Below are positions 1-6,033 of a DNA stretch of 8,844 nucleotides, in pieces. A program made the position numbers and the translations under genes. Every line of letters begins with the position of its first letter. The stretch's first letter is position 1. The notes under the pieces were generated by a model. That model searched no databases, had not been told where the DNA came from, and worked only from the letters and a program-made list of their open reading frames with translations. The DNA is from Burkholderiaceae bacterium (lineage in GTDB: Bacteria > Pseudomonadota > Gammaproteobacteria > Burkholderiales > Burkholderiaceae). Where the stretch lies: the NCBI GenBank assembly GCA_947461335.1, contig CANHLB010000058.1:1-8844 (forward strand), written 5' to 3'.

Positions 1-1574
1 CGGGTCTGGGACATGATCTGAATATCGACACCCTTCAGATCGTAATCTTTTAGGCAAGCGTTAACTTTCTTAATCAACTCAGCTTCGTGTGGACGGTAGT
101 CATCTAACCAAAATACTGCTGGAGTATTAGAAAGACGTGCACGTTTGACCGCCAACTTCACCCAGTCACGAATCGGCGCATCTTTTAATTGACACATACG
201 CCAGATATCACCCTCTTCAACATTTTGCTCGAGGAGCACAGTGCCATCATCAGCAACAATACGGGCTACGCCAGGTTCAGTAATTTCAAAAGTCTTGTCA
301 TGTGAACCATACTCTTCAGCCTGTTGAGCCATCAAGCCGACGTTAGGTACAGTCCCCATCGTGGTTGGATCGAAGTTACCGTGTGTCTTGCAAAAGTTGA
401 TCATTTCTTGATAGATACGAGCAAAAGTACTTTCTGGAATCACCGCTTTAGTGTCATGCAGACGGCCATCAGCGCCCCACATCTTGCCGCCAGCACGAAT
501 CATTGCTGGCATAGAAGCATCGACGATCACATCACTTGGAGAATATAAGTTAGTAATACCTTTAGCTGAATCCACCATCGCTAGCGCTGGACGGTGTTCA
601 TGACAGGCGTGGATATCTTGAATGATTTCTTCACGCTTAGACTCTGGCAGAGTCTTGATCTTTTCATAAAGGCTGCTCATACCATTATTGACATTGACGC
701 CCAACTCTTCAAACAACTTGGCATGTTTAGCAAAGGCATCTTTGTAAAAAATCTTTACAGCGTGACCAAATACGATTGGATGAGAGATCTTCATCATGGT
801 GGCCTTCACGTGCAAGGACCACATCATGCCAGTCTTATAAGCATCTTCGATTTCTTTTTCGTAGAACTCACAAAGTGCTTTTTTGCTCATATACATACTG
901 TCGATAATCTCGCCAGCCAATAATGAGACTTTAGGTTTAAGGACAATGGTCTTACCACTTTTGGTCACCAAATCCATCTTCACATCACAGTCTTTGGTCA
1001 TCGTCATTGACTTTTCGCCAGCGTAGAAGTCACCACCATGCATGTGAGATACATGTGTACGAGAAGCTTGGCTCCACTCACCCATCGAGTGAGGATGCTT
1101 GCGAGCAAATTGTTTCACCGCATTAGGCGCACGACGATCAGAATTACCTTCGCGCAATACGGGATTGACAGCGCTACCTAAACACTTAGAGTAACGCGCC
1201 CGAATAGCTTTTTCTTCTTCAGTCTTAGGATCATCTGGGAAATTGGGGATTTTGTAGCCTTTGGATTGCAGCTCTTTAATGGCTATCTGCAACTGCGGCA
1301 CTGAGGCACTGATATTAGGAAGCTTAATAATGTTGGTATCAGGCATTAAAGTCATCTTGCCAAGTTCAGCCAAGTTATCAGGAACTTTTTGTTCTTGGGT
1401 CAAGAAATCAGGAAACTCAGCCAAGATACGGGAGGCAACAGAAATGTCACTCTTAACAATCTCAACGCCAGCAGGTGCCGTAAAAGTTCGGATAATCGGC
1501 AGAAATGCACAAGTCGCCAAGAGTGGCGCCTCATCTGTCAGCGTATAAATAATCTTTGATTTCTCTGAAGCCAT
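1..1574 (-). CDS. icd: Monomeric NADP-dependent isocitrate dehydrogenase (IDH-II type), C-terminus cut off by window edge
   Basis: Catalyses oxidative decarboxylation of isocitrate to 2-oxoglutarate with NADP in the TCA cycle, in the cytoplasm. An uninterrupted minus-strand frame gives 524 residues beginning [17 protein letters not shown]. The family is usually about 740 residues, so roughly 215 C-terminal residues lie beyond position 1. The substrate-site block is intact: [19 protein letters not shown] at residues 132-150. From remembered structures of the family, S134, N137, R141 and R147 align with isocitrate-binding residues. Conserved blocks such as [24 protein letters not shown] and the visible end DIQIMSQT also fit this family and not the dimeric Icd fold. 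The ATG start at 1572-1574 is supported by AAGGAA six bases upstream. The gene stands divergent from the MFS gene. Identification is firm; the only incompleteness is the window edge. Confidence 0.96.
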   Translation of the reverse strand, partial: MASEKSKIIYTLTDEAPLLATCAFLPIIRTFTAPAGVEIVKSDISVASRILAEFPDFLTQEQKVPDNLAELGKMTLMPDTNIIKLPNISASVPQLQIAIKELQSKGYKIPNFPDDPKTEEEKAIRARYSKCLGSAVNPVLREGNSDRRAPNAVKQFARKHPHSMGEWSQASRTHVSHMHGGDFYAGEKSMTMTKDCDVKMDLVTKSGKTIVLKPKVSLLAGEIIDSMYMSKKALCEFYEKEIEDAYKTGMMWSLHVKATMMKISHPIVFGHAVKIFYKDAFAKHAKLFEELGVNVNNGMSSLYEKIKTLPESKREEIIQDIHACHEHRPALAMVDSAKGITNLYSPSDVIVDASMPAMIRAGGKMWGADGRLHDTKAVIPESTFARIYQEMINFCKTHGNFDPTTMGTVPNVGLMAQQAEEYGSHDKTFEITEPGVARIVADDGTVLLEQNVEEGDIWRMCQLKDAPIRDWVKLAVKRARLSNTPAVFWLDDYRPHEAELIKKVNACLKDYDLKGVDIQIMSQT

Positions 1575-1580
1575 TAACGT

Positions 1581-1586
1581 TTCCTT
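1581..1586 (-). promoter_or_regulatory. Shine-Dalgarno sequence of the isocitrate dehydrogenase gene
   Basis: The minus strand reads AAGGAA six bases before the ATG at 1572-1574. This fixes the start codon. It is one of only two annotated genes here with a clear ribosome binding site; the FKBP gene is the other. Confidence 0.75.
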
Positions 1587-1598
1587 AATAGTGAAAAA

Positions 1599-1604
1599 TT
1601 TATA
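1599..1604 (-). promoter_or_regulatory. Candidate -10 element for the isocitrate dehydrogenase gene
   Basis: The minus strand reads TATAAA about 25 bases before the start codon, within the divergent spacer shared with the MFS gene. A partner -35 is poor; the best at 16-bp spacing is TGGCAA. The call is therefore tentative. Confidence 0.3.
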
Positions 1605-1784
1605 GGGCTAGGTTTTTGCCTTGCCAGTCTCACATCCCCATTTTGCAAGCCACTGTTAGCGTACCCATTGCTAATGAGGGGAGTCTTCTATTTTAAATCA
1701 TCAGGCTTGGTAAAACTGACAGATTTGAGGCCTAAAACTCTTAATGCTGCCCTAATTAAGGGAATTCACCGTAAACTGCAGCTC

Positions 1785-2978
1785 ATGACCAGCAAGCACC
1801 CTTTACTTAACAAAAACTTGGTGCTCCTGATTGTTTGCCAGGGCCTATTCCTGACCAATAACGTCACCTTTATCGCCATTAATGGTTTGGTTGGCTTTAG
1901 TCTCGCGCCATTGGCTTGGATGGCCACCTTGCCTGTCATGGGCTATGTGGTGGGCGCAGCTTTCGCCACCTCAATCGTAGCTAAATCCCAGAATTACTTT
2001 GGTCGCAAGGTTTCATTTCAACTGGGTTTATTGGTAGCAATGCTTTCAGCGCTCCTATGCGCTTATGCAGCGCTTACCAGAAACTTCTGGCTCTTAGTGG
2101 CAGGAACCTTTATTGCAGGCTACTACAGTGCTAATGGACAGCTCTATCGCTTTGCCGCTGCTGAACTCACTGATGTAAGTCAGCGCGATAAGGCTGTTTC
2201 CTGGGTTTTAGCAGGTGGCATTCTGGGTGCGGTCATTGGCCCGAACTTAGCCTCATGGACACGCGATTTATTTGATACCGCTTTTTTAGGCGCCTACCTT
2301 ACTCTCTCAATCGCTGCTGTGATTGGCATCGTGGTGATGCAATTCATTCACTTTCCGGAAGAATTCAAAACTTCGCATGCCCTTTCAGATGGACGCCCAC
2401 TCAAGAGCATTCTTCAGCAGCCTGTGTTTATGGTTGCAGTGATAGGCGCGTCACTGGGTTATGGTGTGATGAATCTTTTAATGGCAGCTACGCCTTTAGC
2501 CATGCAGATTTGTGGGCTCCCTTTTTCAGACACCGCCCTAGTCCTAGAGTGGCACGTCATTGGTATGTTTGCCCCAGGATTCTTTACAGGCTCTCTAATT
2601 CAACGTTTTGGCGCCCTCAAAATTATGGGTGTTGGTGTAGTTCTCAATTTCATTTGTATTGCGATTGCATTAACAGGCACTGATCTCCATCAATTCTTTA
2701 TTGCACTCTTTTTACTTGGGGTTGGCTGGAATTTCTTATTTACTGGTTCAACCTCATTAGCAATGACTGCTTATAAACCAAATGAGCGTGATAAAGCTCA
2801 AGCAGCAATTAACTTTTTTGTTTTCGGAACGATGGCATTTACCTCATTTGGATCGGGAGCGCTAATCACTTCTCAAGGCTGGAACATCCTGAACTTAGGA
2901 TCGCTCATCCCCGTATGCGTTACGGCAGCAGCATTGCTATGGCTAGCAAAACAACATCGGCAAAAACAAATCGCTTAA
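1785..2978 (+). CDS. Major facilitator superfamily (MFS) transporter
   Basis: Inner-membrane secondary transporter; the substrate cannot be told from sequence. The 397-residue protein is rich in hydrophobic segments (about 12 expected, e.g. residues 12-36, 43-66, 79-97, 101-117, 141-157, 168-190, 214-240, 281-297, 303-325, 372-387). Family marks include a loop 2-3 motif-A remnant (YFGRKVSFQLG, residues 71-81), a glycine/proline stretch in helix 5 resembling motif C (GGILGAVIGPN, residues 144-154) and a cytoplasmic NERDKAQ segment at 333-339. The centre (about 190-212) is hydrophilic, as in the usual 6+6 layout. The frame stays open upstream to ATG 1674 and TTG 1668. I chose ATG 1785 because MTSKHPLLNKN directly precedes the first membrane helix and gives typical family length; no start has a good ribosome binding site. 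The stop interlocks with the convergent gene. Confidence 0.88.
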   Translation: MTSKHPLLNKNLVLLIVCQGLFLTNNVTFIAINGLVGFSLAPLAWMATLPVMGYVVGAAFATSIVAKSQNYFGRKVSFQLGLLVAMLSALLCAYAALTRNFWLLVAGTFIAGYYSANGQLYRFAAAELTDVSQRDKAVSWVLAGGILGAVIGPNLASWTRDLFDTAFLGAYLTLSIAAVIGIVVMQFIHFPEEFKTSHALSDGRPLKSILQQPVFMVAVIGASLGYGVMNLLMAATPLAMQICGLPFSDTALVLEWHVIGMFAPGFFTGSLIQRFGALKIMGVGVVLNFICIAIALTGTDLHQFFIALFLLGVGWNFLFTGSTSLAMTAYKPNERDKAQAAINFFVFGTMAFTSFGSGALITSQGWNILNLGSLIPVCVTAAALLWLAKQHRQKQIA

Positions 2979-3991
2979 GAAACTTTTGCTAGGGGTAAAT
3001 TAAATAGCAGGTTTTGGGGCTTGAGTTTTAATTGCTGTTGCTCATTCATAGCAATCGCCATGTAAACCGGCTTCCCTAGCTGTGCAGATGCTACAACTGC
3101 TTCATCCACAAAATCTAGACGAAAGAGGCAAATCACTTTAGCGAGCTCTTCGGCCTCGACCAAATCTTTGTTGTAAAGCTTATTGAGAATCTCGGTGGCT
3201 GCTGCATCTAAGCCCACATGCCAAGACCATTTAGGATCACTAATTTGCTGCATGGGCGTAATGCGCACCTTGGCTCCCAGGAAATGCTCTATCCATTTTT
3301 CTAAGACACGGCAAAAGCGGTTAATCGGTTCATGTCCAAAATTGAGCTGCACCGCGAAATCAAAGTCCTCGTTACGCCCCCAATACTCGCTCGCATTTTC
3401 TTCATGCAATACGTCTAGATCAGCTGATCGCATTGTCATGGACTTCCCTTTCAGTAAATCCATAATGTTTCCGGTATCACCTGCTTGCGCATTGCGTGTC
3501 ACGGTCTCATCATCTGCGCCCATCACAATGGCGTCCTCAAGAATAGTGATTTTTTGGGTTCTGAAAAATAACTCGCTCATACGGACATCTAAAGGGTCAG
3601 CTTCATCCCCCAAAATATGCCTAATAAAGATTTGTGCAAGTTGAGCCACAAATAAAGGCGGCACATCAACCCCCTCACCCTTAAAAAGACTCATGTAAAA
3701 ACTCTCTAATGAGCTAGCAGCTAATAACCGTCCTCGGTAGCGCAGCCAAACTCGGTAGTTCTCTTGAATATCCTCGTCAGCCATGGAGGCAATCTCACCC
3801 TCGGTAATACCGGCACGGGGATTATCAGTAAGTCGCTGGTGGAGAGATAGCTCAATAGGGCAAGACTCAGGGACCAAGCGAAGCTCGGGCCTTTGTAAAT
3901 AGGTACGCAAAAAGTCATCTGTCACTAAAAGTTGTTGGTCAGGACCAACTATTAGGGTGTGATATGCAGAATTTGGCCAGTAATTTGTCAT
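2975..3991 (-). CDS. Conserved protein of unknown function, resembling the DUF6352 family
   Basis: A 338-residue soluble protein with no signal peptide or membrane helix. The N-terminal pattern NYWPNSAYHTL, then LLVTDDFLRTYLQRPEL (about residues 21-37), then ESCPIELSLHQRL and ENYRVWLRYRGRLLAA matches my memory of a family annotated DUF6352 in Burkholderiales. The family name is from recollection and was not searched. No catalytic motif, nucleotide-binding loop or metal-binding cysteine cluster is visible. The composition is acidic, with a middle segment (about 130-190) rich in Asp and Glu. The ATG at 3989-3991 has no Shine-Dalgarno sequence, but the conserved N-terminus supports it. It diverges from the FKBP gene over 87 bases and converges on the MFS gene with overlapping stop codons. 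Function is unknown. Confidence 0.85.
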   Translation of the reverse strand: MTNYWPNSAYHTLIVGPDQQLLVTDDFLRTYLQRPELRLVPESCPIELSLHQRLTDNPRAGITEGEIASMADEDIQENYRVWLRYRGRLLAASSLESFYMSLFKGEGVDVPPLFVAQLAQIFIRHILGDEADPLDVRMSELFFRTQKITILEDAIVMGADDETVTRNAQAGDTGNIMDLLKGKSMTMRSADLDVLHEENASEYWGRNEDFDFAVQLNFGHEPINRFCRVLEKWIEHFLGAKVRITPMQQISDPKWSWHVGLDAAATEILNKLYNKDLVEAEELAKVICLFRLDFVDEAVVASAQLGKPVYMAIAMNEQQQLKLKPQNLLFNLPLAKVS

Positions 3992-4039
3992 ACGCTTGGG
4001 TTAAATCATGCCCGCTATGTGGATCAACAAAGCTCAGAA

Positions 4040-4045
4040 TATACT
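4040..4045 (+). promoter_or_regulatory. Candidate -10 element for the FKBP gene
   Basis: TATACT matches the sigma70 -10 consensus at five of six positions and would start transcription about 27 bases before the FKBP ATG. No good -35 lies 16-18 bases upstream. It overlaps a 10-base palindrome, ACTAGCTAGT, at 4043-4052, which could be an operator or chance. Confidence 0.35.
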
Positions 4046-4067
4046 AGCTAGTCAATTTGTGTGAAAT

Positions 4068-4072
4068 AGGAA
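4068..4072 (+). promoter_or_regulatory. Shine-Dalgarno sequence of the FKBP gene
   Basis: AGGAA lies six bases before the ATG at 4079. Spacing and sequence are standard and support that start. Confidence 0.7.
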
Positions 4073-4078
4073 AACATT

Positions 4079-4426
4079 ATGAGTGAACTCAAAAAAATCG
4101 ATACCGTCCTCGGAGATGGAAAAGAAGCATTAGCTGGCAATCACGTTGACGTGCATTACACAGGCTGGCTGTATGACGAAACAGCAGCGGATCATAAGGG
4201 CCAGAAATTTGATAGCTCACTGGATCGTGGGCAGCTCTTTAGTTTCCCACTAGGTGCTGGAAATGTGATTAAGGGCTGGGATGAAGGAGTAGCTGGCATG
4301 AAGATTGGTGGCAAGCGTACCCTGATCATTCCTTCTGAGATGGGTTATGGGGCAAGAGGTGCTGGTGGTGTGATTCCACCGAACGCCACTCTGGTATTTG
4401 ATGTTGAATTGCATGGCGTGAATTAA
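4079..4426 (+). CDS. FKBP-type peptidyl-prolyl cis-trans isomerase, single domain
   Basis: Speeds cis-trans isomerisation of Xaa-Pro bonds during protein folding. With no signal peptide or extra domain it should be cytoplasmic. The 115 residues make exactly one FKBP domain. Aligned by eye to human FKBP12, the active-pocket residues are kept: Y27, F44, D45, F54, V63-I64, W67, Y90, I99 and F107. The FKBP12 His87 position is alanine (A95), a common bacterial variation. The loop between HYTG and KFDSS (residues 30-43) is about seven residues longer than in FKBP12, giving a polar bulge ([11 protein letters not shown]). The start is supported by AGGAA. The gene appears monocistronic, with its own -10 candidate and a strong terminator 32 bases after the stop. 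It lacks the inserted-in-flap domain of SlyD. Confidence 0.95.
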   Translation: MSELKKIDTVLGDGKEALAGNHVDVHYTGWLYDETAADHKGQKFDSSLDRGQLFSFPLGAGNVIKGWDEGVAGMKIGGKRTLIIPSEMGYGARGAGGVIPPNATLVFDVELHGVN

Positions 4427-4457
4427 AACCACGTCAAACTCAATCCCTGCAATATCA

Positions 4458-4484
4458 AAAGCCACCCTAGGGTGGCTTTCTTAT
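4458..4484. terminator. Rho-independent terminator shared by convergent FKBP and transglycosylase genes
   Basis: Positions 4458-4479 are a perfect 22-base inverted repeat with a GC-rich core (GCCACCC paired with GGGTGGC around a TA centre), with AAA before it and TTT after it. The plus strand continues TTTCTTATTT, a usable U-tract; the minus strand continues TTTTGATATT, somewhat weaker. The hairpin sits 32 bases after the FKBP stop and 35 bases after the transglycosylase stop, so it can serve both directions. The perfect symmetry means only two unpaired loop bases on paper; in RNA some central pairs would open. Confidence 0.88.
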
Positions 4485-4514
4485 TTCTGCTGCTCTTAAA
4501 GACCAATGGGTGAA

Positions 4515-5507
4515 TTAAGAACGCATTTCCTTACCATTGAGCGTCAAACGATTAGTAGGCGTAGGGCGTGTTTGACACAGACTAATGAGACGATTTCTTT
4601 CTGCCATAACCTTATCACCATAGCCACCATCATCTTCAGCATTCGCAGCGCCTACGTAGTACTTTAAGCCATTACGCAAAGAGCCTGCGGTAGCAATCAG
4701 ATATTTAAGGATATAGGCGCCAACGCGAATATTGACCTCAGGCTTTACTGCCTCAGTAGTCCCACCATACAAAGCATATTTATCTTTGTGCACGGAAGTC
4801 ATCACTTGCATCAAACCTTCTGCACCAGCATGGCTCTTTGTATTCGGATTGAAGTTTGATTCAATTGAAATCACTGCCAAGAGGAGAACTGGATCAATGT
4901 TGACTTCTTTAGCAATCAAGATGGTGTTAGAAACATATTCTTCAATCTTGGCGCGATCGAGTCTGTATTTTTTTTCAAAGAAGTCTGCAACTGCACGCTG
5001 ATTGTGAATCGAACCCATCAAATTACTATCTAAGGCTTGTGGATCCATCTTAGATGTCGGAATACGATCAGCCAAATGGGATATAGACCTCACTTGCAAT
5101 TGAGCTACGGAAGGCATTAGCAAAGCTACCGGCTGCTGTTTAGCAGGATTGAGGCCGATAGAAGTGGAATGCGATTTACCGTAGATTACCGTCGCGATTT
5201 CAGTACTGGCGACTTCATTGCTAACTTCGTTTTCAGCCTTGTATTGTTCGAGCATGCCAAAGCCATTGCTCCAAACAATATGACGAGCCTCATCAGGAAC
5301 CAGAATGCGGGCTAAGTCAAAAGGACCGGCATTTGTACCATTCCCTGACAGCCACAGACCAACGATCATAAATACAGTAACGACGACTAGGCCATTGATG
5401 ACTCGATAGACCGGAGTCATAGCATGTGCCAGCAGATTTTGTACAGCCAGGCTTGCTGGGTGCGTCTTCTGCATCTCATTCAAATTGTCAGTTAAGCATT
5501 TACTCAT
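4515..5507 (-). CDS. Membrane-anchored lytic transglycosylase (SLT domain)
   Basis: Expected to cleave peptidoglycan glycan strands between MurNAc and GlcNAc, forming 1,6-anhydro-MurNAc, in the periplasm. The 330 residues comprise a short cytoplasmic tail, one membrane helix at about 37-54, a long linker of about 130 residues, and an SLT-type domain at about 190-310. The catalytic glutamate is E216 in AVISIESNFNP, followed by the family's GAEGLMQV (228-235) and NIRVGAYILKYL (259-270). The usual AYNAG-like segment near the domain end is replaced by KYYVGAAN (282-289). There is no lipobox or cleavable signal peptide, so a signal-anchor is likely. The ATG at 5505-5507 lacks a Shine-Dalgarno sequence; an in-frame ATG at codon 12 is an alternative. 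Upstream is a candidate sigma70 promoter; downstream is the shared terminator. Confidence 0.88.
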   Translation of the reverse strand: MSKCLTDNLNEMQKTHPASLAVQNLLAHAMTPVYRVINGLVVVTVFMIVGLWLSGNGTNAGPFDLARILVPDEARHIVWSNGFGMLEQYKAENEVSNEVASTEIATVIYGKSHSTSIGLNPAKQQPVALLMPSVAQLQVRSISHLADRIPTSKMDPQALDSNLMGSIHNQRAVADFFEKKYRLDRAKIEEYVSNTILIAKEVNIDPVLLLAVISIESNFNPNTKSHAGAEGLMQVMTSVHKDKYALYGGTTEAVKPEVNIRVGAYILKYLIATAGSLRNGLKYYVGAANAEDDGGYGDKVMAERNRLISLCQTRPTPTNRLTLNGKEMRS

Positions 5508-5532
5508 CTATTTATTTGCGCACCCACTAAAT

Positions 5533-5552
5533 CCTGATGAAGCTATATCAGG
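5533..5552. repeat. Small inverted repeat in the transglycosylase leader
   Basis: CCTGAT (5533-5538) and ATCAGG (5547-5552) are perfect inverted arms around an 8-base loop. They lie about 25-45 bases upstream of the transglycosylase start and downstream of its predicted promoter. This could be an mRNA hairpin or a protein-binding site. A 6-bp stem may also be chance. Confidence 0.35.
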
Positions 5553-5588
5553 TTTATGTTGCAACGCAATATCTAAAAAACATGGGTC

Positions 5589-5617
5589 ATCCTAAAAAGG
5601 TTCTTATATCAAGTCAA
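5589..5617 (-). promoter_or_regulatory. Candidate sigma70 promoter for the lytic transglycosylase gene
   Basis: The minus strand reads TTGACT (5612-5617), a 17-base spacer, then TAGGAT (5589-5594). The -35 matches five of six consensus bases and the -10 four of six, at ideal spacing. Transcription would begin near 5582, giving a leader of about 75 bases that contains the CCTGAT/ATCAGG inverted repeat. Confidence 0.5.
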
Positions 5618-5747
5618 GCATAAGCAAGTTGATTTCAATAACTTTTTGATCTTGAATTAAGGGAGATCCCGTATATGACCTCTAATTTTTATAATTAATC
5701 TATTTAATTCAATGACTTATAAAAGTTAAGAAGCACTAATTTCATAG

Positions 5748-5781
5748 TGTAAAAAAATACTTAAATTCCGACTTTTTTACA
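5748..5781. repeat. 9-bp perfect inverted repeat upstream of a strong Shine-Dalgarno sequence
   Basis: TGTAAAAAA (5748-5756) and TTTTTTACA (5773-5781) are exact inverted arms around a 16-base spacer. The arms are almost pure A/T, so chance or a weak transcription stop is possible. The position, five bases before GGAGGG (5786-5791), would also suit an operator or a leader hairpin. Confidence 0.35.
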
Positions 5782-5795
5782 ATTTGGAGGGAAAA

Positions 5796-5852
5796 ATGCT
5801 CTTCAAAAACCATATATCTAGTATTTGCAAGGGTCTTTATTTCTACCGGTAG
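5796..5852 (+). CDS. Possible 18-codon small ORF behind a strong ribosome binding site
   Basis: GGAGGG at 5786-5791 lies four bases before an ATG that opens MLFKNHISSICKGLYFYR and a TAG stop. The ribosome binding site is the best in the window, better than those of the large genes around it. The peptide is short, basic and partly hydrophobic, and resembles nothing I recognise. It could be a leader peptide, a small protein, or the surviving start of a decayed gene. It may equally be chance in AT-rich DNA. Confidence 0.2.
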   Translation: MLFKNHISSICKGLYFYR

Positions 5853-6033
5853 TATCTGGTCAAAATGAGTACAGGGCATGATTGTTAAAGCCCTTTGAAC
5901 GAAAAAAGAGAATTGAATATGATTTTTTGATCCTTGCAAACCCAATATCTCATTAGCTCTGCAGCTAGCTTCTGTACTATGCCCTTGAATAAATGAAGCG
6001 GAGTTTTTGCTCCACACCCTACACTTAGACCCT

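Larger units (their letters stand above)
5508..6033. other. AT-rich intergenic stretch without a convincing gene
   Basis: About 525 bases separate the transglycosylase start from the endonuclease start; other spacers here are roughly 20-210 bases. The left part holds the transglycosylase promoter and leader. The middle (5660-5800) is strongly AT-rich with a 9-bp inverted repeat and a strong Shine-Dalgarno sequence. A 105-codon minus-strand frame (5742-6059) has no recognisable motif, overlaps the endonuclease signal peptide, and looks fortuitous. I found no clear promoter for the endonuclease, no tRNA, and no insertion-sequence ends. It may be a decayed gene remnant or a regulatory region. 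Confidence 0.6.

Noticed and set aside
324..1548. Plus-strand open frames at 324-548, 594-923 and 1261-1548
   Set aside because: They lie wholly inside the isocitrate dehydrogenase gene on the other strand, have no recognisable motifs, and are antisense shadows.
1668..1784. N-terminal extension of the MFS protein from TTG 1668 or ATG 1674
   Set aside because: The 39 or 37 extra residues have no membrane or targeting character and no ribosome binding site. The start at 1785 gives normal MFS length, but the point is not settled.
3183..3918. Open frames at 3183-3644 (+) and 3721-3918 (-) inside the DUF6352-like gene
   Set aside because: Shadows of a long conserved coding frame, with unprotein-like composition.
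4108..4426. Longer polar loop in the FKBP domain as a possible novel insertion
   Set aside because: Similar bulge loops (YD..ADHKG) are, to my memory, ordinary in betaproteobacterial single-domain FKBPs.
5867..5985. Partial inverted similarity (AGGGCAT at about 5872 and ATGCCCT at about 5979) as insertion-sequence ends
   Set aside because: Only seven bases match, with no target duplication or transposase, so chance is sufficient.
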